Source of the DNA: Aquiflexum gelatinilyticum
GTDB lineage: Bacteria > Bacteroidota > Bacteroidia > Cytophagales > Cyclobacteriaceae
DNA: 64,000 bases
Reading direction: 5' to 3'
NCBI RefSeq assembly: GCF_024741135.1
Contig: NZ_JANSUY010000003.1
Location: 186,001 to 250,000, forward strand
The notes below the pieces were generated by a model that made no database searches, had not been told where the DNA came from, and was given only the letters and a program-made list of their open reading frames with translations. The translations under genes were made by a program, and so were the position numbers. Below, one piece after another: positions 19,561-28,436 of this stretch (positions are counted from its first letter, which is position 1; every line of letters begins with the position of its first letter).

Positions 19561-20208
19561 ATGGACAATCCTCAGTATCTAAAGAAGATCTTCCTAATCG
19601 GCTATTCCGGACATGCCTATGTGGTGTTGGATAGTATATCGGAGCAAGGCTTGACTGTAGGGGGTTATTTTGCGAAGGATTATAACGTAGACAATCCATA
19701 TGAACTTGACTTTTTTGGAGATGAAATGGCAGAAGATGTCGGTCAGATTTTGACAAATCATTACATTTTTCCCTGTATTGGAGACAATAAGGTCAGGGAA
19801 AGAGTTATTGGCTTTATTGCTAGCAAAGGTTTTTCACAATTGGCAATTATCGATAAAACTGCCTTGGTTTCCGAAAAAGTAACTATCGGACTTTCCACTT
19901 TTGTTGGAAAGAATGCATGCATAAATTCGCTGGTAAAGATTGGTAAAGGAGTCATCATCAACACAGGCGCCATCATCGAACATGAATGTTTGATCGGAGA
20001 TTTTTCGCATGTCGCTCCCAATGCTACCTTGGCTGGAAACGTAACTTTGGGCAAGAGAGTCTTTTTTGGTGTTGGGGCAGTCGCAAAGCAGGGAATTACT
20101 ATAGGCGACAACAGTGTCATCGGTGCAGGTTCAGTGGTGATTTCGGACATTCCTGCCAACGAGGTATGGGCAGGGAATCCGGCGAGGAAGATGAAGGAAT
20201 TAGGCTAA
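19561..20208 (+). CDS. NeuD/PglD-like sugar O- or N-acyltransferase
   Basis: A 215-residue hexapeptide acyltransferase with the PglD-type N-terminal domain (KIFLIGYSGHAYVVLDSI) that binds the nucleotide-sugar, then a left-handed beta-helix with NACINSLVKIGKGVIINTGAIIEHE. The conserved catalytic His is in IIEHECLIGDFSHVAPN. It ends VWAGNPARKMK, the usual tail. It lies 103 bases after the diamino-sugar trio and before the flippase; whether it acetylates a second sugar or modifies the repeat unit is not decidable here. Confidence 0.9.
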   Translation: MDNPQYLKKIFLIGYSGHAYVVLDSISEQGLTVGGYFAKDYNVDNPYELDFFGDEMAEDVGQILTNHYIFPCIGDNKVRERVIGFIASKGFSQLAIIDKTALVSEKVTIGLSTFVGKNACINSLVKIGKGVIINTGAIIEHECLIGDFSHVAPNATLAGNVTLGKRVFFGVGAVAKQGITIGDNSVIGAGSVVISDIPANEVWAGNPARKMKELG

Positions 20209-20339
20209 TGAAGTTGGGAACAGGATTCTCGGGCTTTTTGAAGAATAAAAAGTTTGAGTTTGATAATTTAATATTATTAGTTTTTAATTTTATTGCTTGA
20301 CAGGTTCATTTTTTATTCCTAGTTATATAGAATTAAAAG

Positions 20340-21593
20340 TTGGAAAAAGATTACATTAAGAATATTTTTACTGTTGCTGGGGGCGTGTTTATGTCCCAAA
20401 TACTTACGATATTAATTTCGCCAATACTTACAAGGATATTTTCATCTGAGAGTTTTGGAATAATTGCTGTTTTTTTGGCTATTGTGAATGTTTTAACTGT
20501 CATTGCAACATTTAGAATTGAAAATATTTTATTCTTGCCTGATACCAAAGAAGAGGCTTTTTCTTTGTTAAACCTTCTTATTAAAACAGTAATAATTTTT
20601 TCGATCATTTTTTGCTTAGCTAGTTTCTTTTTGCCTCTTCAATTTTCGATTTTATTGTTTGGTAAAGACCAAAGTCATTGGTTTTATTGGATACCCCTTC
20701 TAGTAGTTTTAAATGGATTATTTTACGGTTTTAGAAACTGGTTACAAAGCATAAAAAAATATAGAACAACCACTTTTTGGGGAATAGTTAAGTCAATTAT
20801 TTTAAATGGAATATTACTCATTGGAGGTTATTTTTCTTCATCTCCTGAAATATTTTTAATTGCGAATATCATAGCTCAAACAATTGAAACTGGTTTTTTA
20901 TTTATCCAAGTTATAAAAAACGAAGGTTCAAATTTCTCAATTCGTCCAAGGCATGAATTCAATCAATTATTTTTTAAGTACAAAAATTTCCCCAAGTATG
21001 CGTTACCAGCTGATTTATTGAATGTTTATGCGAATCAAAACCCCATAGTATTATTGGCTTATTTTTTTAATTCTGGTACAGTTGGTTTTTTTTCATTGAC
21101 CCAAAGGGTTATTGGTATTCCTATCAAATTAGTCACTTCTTCTACTTCTGAGGTTTTTAAACAAAAAGCATCAGAGGAGTATAATTTGAAAGGGAATTGC
21201 AAAAAATCTTTTTTTGATACTTTTTCATTCCTTTTAACGGTATCAATACTTCCAACAATAATAATTGTTGCATTTTCACCTTTTTTGTTTGAATTGGTTT
21301 TCGGACCGGAGTGGATTGAAGCAGGGGTCTATGCTAGGTATTTATCAATTATGTTTTTTTTTAGATTTTGTATTAGCCCTCTGGGTTTTACTTTGATGAT
21401 TTCCCAAAAACAGAAGTGGAATTTAATTTGGCAATCTTTTTTATTAATTGTCACTAGTTTGGGGATTTATACCGGGGTAATTTTTGATTCTCCAAGAGTA
21501 AGTATACTATCTTTTTCGATAGTATATAGTTTTATGTATTTGATTTATTTTTTTATTTCCTTGAGGGCGGCTAAAGGGTTCAAAGAAAAATGA
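20340..21593 (+). CDS. Wzx-type oligosaccharide flippase
   Basis: Polytopic inner-membrane protein of about 12 helices, 417 residues, of the MOP/polysaccharide-synthesis superfamily that flips the lipid-linked repeat unit. The N-terminus KNIFTVAGGVFMSQILTILI followed by SPILTRIFSSESFG is typical of the family. It begins with TTG; the first in-frame ATG (20391) would cut into helix 1, so TTG is preferred. It is the first of three AT-rich genes and overlaps the next by four bases (ATGA). Confidence 0.9.
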   Translation: MEKDYIKNIFTVAGGVFMSQILTILISPILTRIFSSESFGIIAVFLAIVNVLTVIATFRIENILFLPDTKEEAFSLLNLLIKTVIIFSIIFCLASFFLPLQFSILLFGKDQSHWFYWIPLLVVLNGLFYGFRNWLQSIKKYRTTTFWGIVKSIILNGILLIGGYFSSSPEIFLIANIIAQTIETGFLFIQVIKNEGSNFSIRPRHEFNQLFFKYKNFPKYALPADLLNVYANQNPIVLLAYFFNSGTVGFFSLTQRVIGIPIKLVTSSTSEVFKQKASEEYNLKGNCKKSFFDTFSFLLTVSILPTIIIVAFSPFLFELVFGPEWIEAGVYARYLSIMFFFRFCISPLGFTLMISQKQKWNLIWQSFLLIVTSLGIYTGVIFDSPRVSILSFSIVYSFMYLIYFFISLRAAKGFKEK

Positions 21594-22894
21594 AAAGCAA
21601 TTTTTGGAATAATAAAGTATACATAGAAAATTTCATATTAGTATGTCTAATTGTATTTAAAAGCACCCAAGCTTCCGTTCTTGCCATTGCACCTGAGACA
21701 ACAATAATTGTTTTAATCTACTCAGGATGGATTTTTTATAAAAGAAGAATCAAGATTGACCAGTTTATTCTTGTACTTGTAGGATTATATTTCGCATTGA
21801 ATTTATTTTATTATATAAGTTTTGGGAGTAATAATTTTTTCCTCAGCTTTTATATTTTACTTAAAATGCTGTATGCTTACATCACAATAAAAATTGTAAG
21901 AGAAAGTTTCTTTGCTATTTATGAAAAATTAATCTATTTCCTTGTTCTTGTTAGCCTTCCACTATTTCTATTTCAACTTATTAATTATGAACTTCTATTC
22001 AAAATTGTAGGTGTTTTACAGAATAATATTTCAATTCTTGAATATCGAAATGATAGATTAGCGAATATTTTCATTTTTACTCTTGAAAGTAATGGCTCTC
22101 TAACAAGGAATTCAGGATTTGCTTGGGAACCTAAAGGATTTTCAAATTTTTTATTGATTGCTATCTTGATAAATTTGGTGTCGAATAGATTTTCAATAAA
22201 CAAAAGGCTAATTGTTTTTTATTTGGCTATTGTTACCACTTTATCAACTACAGGGTTCTTAGTCGCATTTGTTATTTTTCCTATATTTTTTGTTTTGAAT
22301 ACAAAGAGTAAAAAAATAGTGTTCTATTTTCTGTTTTTTTCTGCTTTGGCCATTTATGTTTTAAGTCTTGAAATTGGTTATGAAAAAATAAAGAGAGAAA
22401 TTGATGGAAGGGATAGGTATATAGAGTTATTGGAAGACACAAGAGAGTTTGAGACTCGATCTCTCGGTCGTTTTCCTTCTTTTATTCTAGATTTCAATGA
22501 CTTTTTAAAAAGGCCTGTCTTTGGTTATGGATTTAACAGAGAAGAAAGGACTCAAAGTGAATATACCAAACTTGTAAGGGTAAATGGGGTGTCTGATATT
22601 TTAGCTGTTTATGGGATAGTGGGATTTTCAATCATTTTTTATTTTACATATAAGAGTTTTAGTTCCTATTTGAAAATTTATAATTCAAGGGGCAGTTATT
22701 TGATTTTATCTATGGTAGGAGTAATTTATTTTGCTTCAGCCTTAACCTCACACCCTTTTTGGATGATCTTTTATTTTTTATTTTCTATTAATTTAAGGTC
22801 TTATAATTTAAAATGTCTTTACGAATTAATTATTCATGAAAAGAGTCTTAATAGTATCAAACTCGAATTTAAAGAACGACCCGAGACCGTATAG
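21590..22894 (+). CDS. Wzy-type O-antigen/exopolysaccharide polymerase candidate
   Basis: A 434-residue inner-membrane protein with about ten to twelve hydrophobic helices and one large extracytoplasmic loop near residues 260-320 (EIDGRDRYIELLEDTREFETRSLGRF), followed by the PVFGYGFNRE stretch typical of O-antigen ligase/polymerase proteins. Wzy sequences diverge strongly, so the call relies on topology plus position right after Wzx. Its last 19 codons overlap the next gene by 59 bases in another frame. Confidence 0.78.
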   Translation: MKSNFWNNKVYIENFILVCLIVFKSTQASVLAIAPETTIIVLIYSGWIFYKRRIKIDQFILVLVGLYFALNLFYYISFGSNNFFLSFYILLKMLYAYITIKIVRESFFAIYEKLIYFLVLVSLPLFLFQLINYELLFKIVGVLQNNISILEYRNDRLANIFIFTLESNGSLTRNSGFAWEPKGFSNFLLIAILINLVSNRFSINKRLIVFYLAIVTTLSTTGFLVAFVIFPIFFVLNTKSKKIVFYFLFFSALAIYVLSLEIGYEKIKREIDGRDRYIELLEDTREFETRSLGRFPSFILDFNDFLKRPVFGYGFNREERTQSEYTKLVRVNGVSDILAVYGIVGFSIIFYFTYKSFSSYLKIYNSRGSYLILSMVGVIYFASALTSHPFWMIFYFLFSINLRSYNLKCLYELIIHEKSLNSIKLEFKERPETV

Positions 22895-23963
22895 GCAAAT
22901 CTCAGAATTGAAAAAAAAATTCTATATAAGTTCCTTAGGATTATCACCATCTGGACTTGAAAATGAATTCTTTCAACTTAAAAAAAGATCAATCCATAGG
23001 GAGATTTTCCATTTATTTTTCCTAAAAATGGGGTTGGACAGATTCTATTTTTGGGACAATCAAGTTTTAGAGGTTTTAAAAAAAATAGATGATCTTGAAT
23101 TTGACTTGATTATTATAAACGAGATCAAATCTGCTCCGCTTCTAAAGAGATTAAAGAAGAGTAGAACCAAGATAATTTTGGATGCTCATGAATACAGTCC
23201 TGAAAATTTCGAGGATGATTGGCTTTGGAGATTTTTATATAAAAAATACTACCAGAGGCTTTGCGATAGATATCTTAATCAATTTGACATTATTACTACT
23301 GTCTCAGTTGGAATCGCCAATTTATATAAATTAAATTATGATGTAGATCCTATTGTAGTTAAAAGCGCATCAGAATATTACGAAAAACTTGAGCCACAGC
23401 CTGTAGGTGAAAAAATAAAAATCATACATCATGGAATAGTTAGTTCTTCAAGGAGCTTGGAATTGTTGATTCAAATAGCTCGTGAATTAGGAGATGGTTA
23501 TGAATTATATCTAATGTTGGTTTATCGAAGTAGCACCAAGCATATTTTTAGGGATTTAATAAGCAAATCAAAAGATTTGAACAACGTGAAATTTTTAACT
23601 CCGGTTAAGCGAGAACAGATAATTGAATTTTGTAATCAATTTGATATAGGGATTATATTTTTCCCTCCCAAAAATTCAAATCTAAAACATGCATTACCAA
23701 ATAAATTTTTTGAAATGATCCAATCAAGACTTGTTTTATCCGTAGGGCCTGACGAAGAGATGTCCGGAATTGTAAAAGATTATTCTTTGGGCGTTGTTTC
23801 TGAATCTTGGGATCCGAAAGTAATGGCAAGAAGTATCTCAGGACTAAATAAGGATCAAATTTTCAAACTAAAGCTAAACGTTCATGATTCATCAAAGTAT
23901 CTATCTTCGGACGGTGAAATGGAAAAATTCAATAATGCTATTGAAAGTTTAATTTCCAAATAG
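22836..23963 (+). CDS. Glycosyltransferase, family 4-like
   Basis: A 375-residue cytoplasmic GT-B fold protein. It begins MKRVLIVSNSNLKNDPRPYRQI, a pattern common in polysaccharide-locus glycosyltransferases, has a middle DAHEYSPENFEDDW (DxHE-type motif), and a C-domain with the GIIFFPPKNSNLKHALPNKFFE sugar-nucleotide region. Donor and acceptor are unknown. The start is inside the end of the Wzy-like gene (59-base overlap) and the stop overlaps the next gene's GTG by one base. Confidence 0.85.
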   Translation: MKRVLIVSNSNLKNDPRPYRQISELKKKFYISSLGLSPSGLENEFFQLKKRSIHREIFHLFFLKMGLDRFYFWDNQVLEVLKKIDDLEFDLIIINEIKSAPLLKRLKKSRTKIILDAHEYSPENFEDDWLWRFLYKKYYQRLCDRYLNQFDIITTVSVGIANLYKLNYDVDPIVVKSASEYYEKLEPQPVGEKIKIIHHGIVSSSRSLELLIQIARELGDGYELYLMLVYRSSTKHIFRDLISKSKDLNNVKFLTPVKREQIIEFCNQFDIGIIFFPPKNSNLKHALPNKFFEMIQSRLVLSVGPDEEMSGIVKDYSLGVVSESWDPKVMARSISGLNKDQIFKLKLNVHDSSKYLSSDGEMEKFNNAIESLISK

Positions 23964-25036
23964 TGAAATCCATCCACATCGACATCATTCATCCTGCGAA
24001 TGTGCATTATTTCAAGCATGCGATTTCTAATTGGAAAGCAATGGGTTATGAGCTTATCATTACCTGCAGAAATAAAGAAATTACTTATGAATTATTGGAT
24101 TTGGAAGGCTTGGATTATGTTCCAATGGGAAAGAATCCAAAGTCCGTTTTGGGGAAATTCCTGTTTCTGTTTAAATGTGAATGGAATATATTTAAGCTTT
24201 ACCTAAAGAAAAGACCTGAAATTGCTTTAAGTTTTGCAGCTTCCTATGTGGCCCATATGTCATGGATTTTTAGGTTGCCCCACATTTCTTTTGATGATAC
24301 AGAGCATGCCTGGTTGAACAGAAAACTTTATCTGCCATTTACTGACCTTGTCCTTAATCCTGAAAGTTACCTTCTCGATTTGGGACCCAAGCAATTCAAA
24401 TTTAAAGGGCATATGGAGCTTTTTTACCTGAACAAGAAATATTTTAAACCTGATGCCGGCATCTTTTCTGAATTGGGGATCAATGAAAATTCACCTTTCA
24501 TATTCCTGAGGTTTGTGTCTTGGGGAGCCTTGCATGACCAAGGGCAAATGGGTTTTTCCGACGGATATAAAATGGATTTGGTCAAAAAGCTGAGTTTGGA
24601 TTACAGAGTTTTTATTTCTTCTGAGGGGGTTTTACCTCCTGAACTTCAGCCTTTTCAAATAAGAATTAAACCTGACAGAGTTCATCATGTTTTATATTAT
24701 GCCTCATTGTTTATAGGTGAGGGTGCCACAATGGCTTCTGAATGTGCTGCTTTGGGTACCCCTGCCATTTATGTGAACTCACTTGACGCGGGTACTTTGC
24801 AAAGACAGGAATCAGATGGATTGATAATCAATAAGCGATATCAAGATGGTACACTTGAAAAAGCATATGAAATTTTAAATGATGAACAAGCCAAAATCCG
24901 ATTGAAAGAAAAAGTAAAAGCATTAGATCAGGAAAGGTATAACCTGACCGATTTTTTAACCTGGTTGGTGACAGAATATCCTGAATCCAAGAAAAAATTG
25001 CTTCTTGGAGAAGTTGATCCCAAAACCAAATTTTAG
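23963..25036 (+). CDS. DUF354-family protein, GT-B glycosyltransferase-like
   Basis: A 357-residue protein of the DUF354 family, related in fold to UDP-GlcNAc 2-epimerase and GT-B transferases. The start SIHIDIIHPANVHYF and the segment FDDTEHAWLNRKL are family marks, and near 250 is YYASLFIGEGATMASECA with the nucleotide-binding Glu. It begins with GTG, whose G is also the last base of the preceding TAG stop. DUF354 genes often lie beside WbpG-like amidotransferase genes, as here; the reaction is not established. Confidence 0.85.
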   Translation: MKSIHIDIIHPANVHYFKHAISNWKAMGYELIITCRNKEITYELLDLEGLDYVPMGKNPKSVLGKFLFLFKCEWNIFKLYLKKRPEIALSFAASYVAHMSWIFRLPHISFDDTEHAWLNRKLYLPFTDLVLNPESYLLDLGPKQFKFKGHMELFYLNKKYFKPDAGIFSELGINENSPFIFLRFVSWGALHDQGQMGFSDGYKMDLVKKLSLDYRVFISSEGVLPPELQPFQIRIKPDRVHHVLYYASLFIGEGATMASECAALGTPAIYVNSLDAGTLQRQESDGLIINKRYQDGTLEKAYEILNDEQAKIRLKEKVKALDQERYNLTDFLTWLVTEYPESKKKLLLGEVDPKTKF

Positions 25037-25041
25037 AGCAT

Positions 25042-27081
25042 ATGTGCGGCATCTTTGGTCTATTCATCAATCCTGGATCTGATTTTTCTGAGAGCGATAT
25101 CAGGAAACTGACTTCAAAACTTGCCCTTTTGAGCGAGTCAAGGGGAAAAGATTCCTCAGGAATGGCATTTGTCAACCAAGAAAGCAGGCAAATCGAGGTG
25201 ACCAAAGGGGATGTCAGAATCAGAAAATTGATTTCGACCAAGCCATTCAAAACTTCCCTTTCAGATTCATTGGAGAGATACAGGAGCCTTCATGGCTCTT
25301 TTTCGGTTTTTGGCCATGCGAGATTGGTCACCAACGGGTCACAGTTGAAGGAGGAAAACAACCAACCTGTCATCAAAGATGGTAATCTTCTCATCCACAA
25401 CGGCATTATTGTCAATGCTGATTCACTTTGGGAAAAGTACAAGGAATTGAAACGGGAGTTTAAAATCGATTCGGAGATTATCCTCGCTCTTTTGCATCAA
25501 GCAATTTTGCAAAACCCAAGTGATTTGGGATTGGCCATCAGAAATTCCCTTTCCCAATTGGAAGGCACTTATTCCATTCTGGCTTTTATACCGCGGATTG
25601 GGAAATACATTTTAGCCACCAATACCGGTTCCCTGTATTGCCTTACTGACAGCAAAAAATTCCTGATTTTTGGTTCAGAAGCATATTATCTGGAGAGTTT
25701 GATAAAATACCTGCCTTCAAAAATATCAGAATCAGCCAAGCTAGCAATTACGAAAATCAATCCCGGTGAAGTATTGCTTTTTAGCATACCTGATTTGGAA
25801 TTAGAAAAGCTTGATTTTGGTAAAGAACCAAAAAAGAAGATCAAATCTGAAGAAAATCTTCCTTACATGGTCACCGTATCAACGGTCAAAAACCCTGATT
25901 TTGGAAAGGAAATCGTCATCGAGCCGGAGCTAAATTTCAATAGAAATAGGGAAAGGCACCTGTTTGGATTATTGGAAAATCAGTCTGAAAAGATCGAAAA
26001 GATAAAAAGGTGTAGCAGGTGTGTCTTGCCCGAAACGTTTCCTTTCATAGATTTTGATCAGGCGGGAGTTTGCAATTACTGCAGAAACCACAAACCCAAG
26101 CCCAAAGCAAATAATCAGGAATACTTGCGACAGCTTCTTGAGCCCTATAAAAGCAATTCTTCTAAACCTGATTGCATTGTTCCTTTTAGTGGAGGGAGAG
26201 ACAGTACTTTTGCCTTGCATATGGTCAAAAAAGAGCTTGGAATGAATCCCATTGCATTTACTTATGATTGGGGGATGGTCACCGATCTGGCAAGGAGAAA
26301 CATATCAAGGGTTTGTGGGAAGCTCGGGGTGGAAAATATTGTGGTGGCGGCTGACATACATTGGAAGCGGAAAAACATCAGAAAAAACATAGAGGCTTGG
26401 CTGCGCAAACCTGCCTTGGGAATGATTCCTCTTTTTATGGCCGGTGACAAATACTTCTTTTATTATACAGACAGGCTCAAAAAGCAAACAGGTATCAACC
26501 TGAATATCTGGGGAGTCAATCATCTTGAAAATACTGATTTCAAGGTGGGTTTTGCAGGATTGAAACCGGAGTTTGAAAAACAGCGGATATTTTCCCTTTC
26601 TGCTTTCAACCAATTGAAGCTTTTTGGGTTTGTTGGAAAGGAAGTTCTTTCAAATCCAACATATCTCAACCAATCCGTTTTGGATAGTCTTGGCTCTTTT
26701 GCGGTAAGGTATTTGGCCCCCAAAAAGGACTATATTCAATTATTTGATTACTATCCTTGGGATGAAAATGAGATAAACAAACTGATTTTGTCAGAATATG
26801 ATTGGGAAAAATCCCCCGATACCAATTCCACTTGGAGGATAGGGGATGGTACGGCGGGTTTTTATAATTATATCTACCATACTGTTGCGGGTTTTTCGGA
26901 GGTCGACACTTTCAGGTCAAACCAAATACGGGAAGGAATGATCACAAGAGAAGATGCATTGAAACTTGTCTATGAAGAGAACAAGCCTAGATTCGAAACT
27001 ATCCGTTGGTATCTTGAGATAGTAGGCATTGATTTTCAGGAAGCAATCCAAAAAATCAATGGCATTCCAAAGCTATTTTGA
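25042..27081 (+). CDS. Fusion: class II glutamine amidotransferase + WbpG/PseA-like N-acetyl-sugar amidotransferase
   Basis: A 679-residue two-part enzyme. Residues 1-250 are a class II glutaminase with nucleophile Cys2 (MCGIFGLF), the HARLVTNG Arg loop and HNGIIVN. From 324 the protein is of the WbpG/PseA amidotransferase type: a zinc-ribbon-like pair C324xxC327 and C344xxC347, an ATP-pyrophosphatase P-loop PFSGGRDST at about 381-389 and GVNHLENTDF. WbpG-type enzymes turn an N-acetyl group of a diamino sugar into acetamidino, normally with HisH- and HisF-like ammonia partners encoded nearby; here the ammonia source is built in. The layout copies asparagine synthetase B, but the synthetase half is different. 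Confidence 0.88.
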   Translation: MCGIFGLFINPGSDFSESDIRKLTSKLALLSESRGKDSSGMAFVNQESRQIEVTKGDVRIRKLISTKPFKTSLSDSLERYRSLHGSFSVFGHARLVTNGSQLKEENNQPVIKDGNLLIHNGIIVNADSLWEKYKELKREFKIDSEIILALLHQAILQNPSDLGLAIRNSLSQLEGTYSILAFIPRIGKYILATNTGSLYCLTDSKKFLIFGSEAYYLESLIKYLPSKISESAKLAITKINPGEVLLFSIPDLELEKLDFGKEPKKKIKSEENLPYMVTVSTVKNPDFGKEIVIEPELNFNRNRERHLFGLLENQSEKIEKIKRCSRCVLPETFPFIDFDQAGVCNYCRNHKPKPKANNQEYLRQLLEPYKSNSSKPDCIVPFSGGRDSTFALHMVKKELGMNPIAFTYDWGMVTDLARRNISRVCGKLGVENIVVAADIHWKRKNIRKNIEAWLRKPALGMIPLFMAGDKYFFYYTDRLKKQTGINLNIWGVNHLENTDFKVGFAGLKPEFEKQRIFSLSAFNQLKLFGFVGKEVLSNPTYLNQSVLDSLGSFAVRYLAPKKDYIQLFDYYPWDENEINKLILSEYDWEKSPDTNSTWRIGDGTAGFYNYIYHTVAGFSEVDTFRSNQIREGMITREDALKLVYEENKPRFETIRWYLEIVGIDFQEAIQKINGIPKLF

Positions 27082-27162
27082 GTGAATTATCAATAAATTG
27101 CGAATTGATTGACCTATTAATTTGTCAATTCTTTTCTGGTCAAAAAGAGTATTTTAAGTCAA

Positions 27163-28245
27163 ATGAGTTTCAACGCATATCCGGATTCAGAAATTTTACC
27201 ACAATCGGAGCTCCTTCCGGAAAGAAAGGAACTTTTTGAGCTTCCAATTAAGGCCAGGTTTTTTATCCAAAAACATGTTGAGAAATCGGATTCCAAGATA
27301 CTGTATCTCAATGATCAAAAGGCCCTTTTTTCGCCCAATTCATCCACATTCTCATGTCTTGTGAGTCAATTAAGGCTGAATGATTATCCATATTGTGACC
27401 AATTTTTGTCAGCAGCCAATCAATCACTTTCAATTGGAGGTTTGTTGATAGGATCTGTGGAGACATATACCAACAGGAAAATTCAGATAAAGTCAAAGTA
27501 CCCTGCTTTTCTTGGCAATTTAGCGTACAATTGGGATTCCGTTCTCCATCGGTTTATCCCGAAAATGCCAATTACTGGTAGAATTTACCGAATGGCGTAC
27601 AAGGGAAAAAGTAATTTGATGTCTGAGGTGGAGGCATTGGGTCGGATATATGCATCCGGTTTTGAAATGATCGATCAGCAAGAAATAGGAGATAGGTTAT
27701 ATTTTGTAGCAAAAAAAATAATCAATCCATCCAAAAATGCCCATCCTACATTTTGGCCTATCGTCAGACTTAAAAGGATTGGAATAGGAGGGAAGGAGTT
27801 TGCTGTGTACAAATTGAGGACAATGTATCCTTATTCTGAATACCTTCAGGATATGGTTTACCAAAAGAACAACCTTTCGGAAGGAGGAAAGTTTAAAGAT
27901 GATTTCAGGATTTCAAGCTTGGGGAGGTTTTTACGGAAATTCTGGTTAGACGAAATTCCAATGATTTGGAACCTAATTAAGGGAGAAATAAAAATCGTTG
28001 GAGTCAGACCATTGAGCAAGCAATACTTTAACCTTTATCACAGCGAGTTAAAGGAAAAAAGGATCCATTTTAAACCCGGGTTGATTCCTCCTTATTATGC
28101 TGATATGCCAAATACTTTGGAGGAAATCATGGAGTCCGAAATGCGGTATCTGGAGGCATATTCCAAATCGCCGGTATATACCGACCTCAGCTATTTTTTC
28201 AAGATTTTGAAAAACATTCTTTTCAAAGGAGCTAGGAGTAGGTAG
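27163..28245 (+). CDS. Sugar-phosphate transferase (PF02397 type) with replaced N-terminal part
   Basis: 360 residues. From about 200 on it is a bacterial sugar transferase (phosphoglycosyl transferase) that would start repeat-unit synthesis on undecaprenyl phosphate: FAVYKLRTM, the catalytic pair Asp263-Glu264 in WLDEIP, and KIVGVRPL. The usual re-entrant membrane helix just before the KLRTM region is missing. Instead residues 1-195 form a soluble domain that looks like the second half of a SAM methyltransferase fold (LSIGGLLIGSVET, LGRIYASGFEMIDQQ) without a visible SAM glycine motif. It closes the polysaccharide locus. Confidence 0.85.
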   Translation: MSFNAYPDSEILPQSELLPERKELFELPIKARFFIQKHVEKSDSKILYLNDQKALFSPNSSTFSCLVSQLRLNDYPYCDQFLSAANQSLSIGGLLIGSVETYTNRKIQIKSKYPAFLGNLAYNWDSVLHRFIPKMPITGRIYRMAYKGKSNLMSEVEALGRIYASGFEMIDQQEIGDRLYFVAKKIINPSKNAHPTFWPIVRLKRIGIGGKEFAVYKLRTMYPYSEYLQDMVYQKNNLSEGGKFKDDFRISSLGRFLRKFWLDEIPMIWNLIKGEIKIVGVRPLSKQYFNLYHSELKEKRIHFKPGLIPPYYADMPNTLEEIMESEMRYLEAYSKSPVYTDLSYFFKILKNILFKGARSR

Positions 28246-28436
28246 GCAGTATTCAGTAGGCAGTCGCGGTGGTCAGTATCCAGTGAAATCAGTCGCAGTA
28301 AGAAAGTTGGCAGAAGAGGTTTTTAGGGGAAGTAATCCGTGTTAGTAGCCAAGTTGGTACTAATCTTTCAATCTTTTCTTAATCTTAAAACTTTTGAACT
28401 TCCCCAACTTTCTAATTTTTCAACTTTACAATCTTT
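28246..28436. repeat. Low-complexity intergenic repeats after the sugar locus
   Basis: The first 70 bases contain repeated CAGT units (GGCAGT, TTCAGTAGGCAGTCGC, GGTCAGTATCCAGT, AATCAGTCGCAGT). The last 75 bases repeat an AACTT/CAATCTTT unit (TTTCAATCTTTT, AAAACTTTTGAACTTCCCCAACTTTC, TTTTTCAACTTTACAATCTTT). Both kinds are frequent as intergenic filler in Bacteroidota. No gene is seen. Confidence 0.55.

Noticed and set aside
20297-20327. TTGACA followed by TATAT before the flippase gene, resembling an E. coli sigma-70 promoter
   Set aside because: The spacing is about 21 bases and Bacteroidota use a different consensus; there is no TAnnTTTG box, so no promoter is claimed.
27102-27131. Inverted repeat GAATTGA / TCAATTC after the amidotransferase fusion gene
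   Set aside because: Seven AT-rich pairs with a 16-base loop; likely chance in AT-rich sequence, and the next gene seems to continue the locus.
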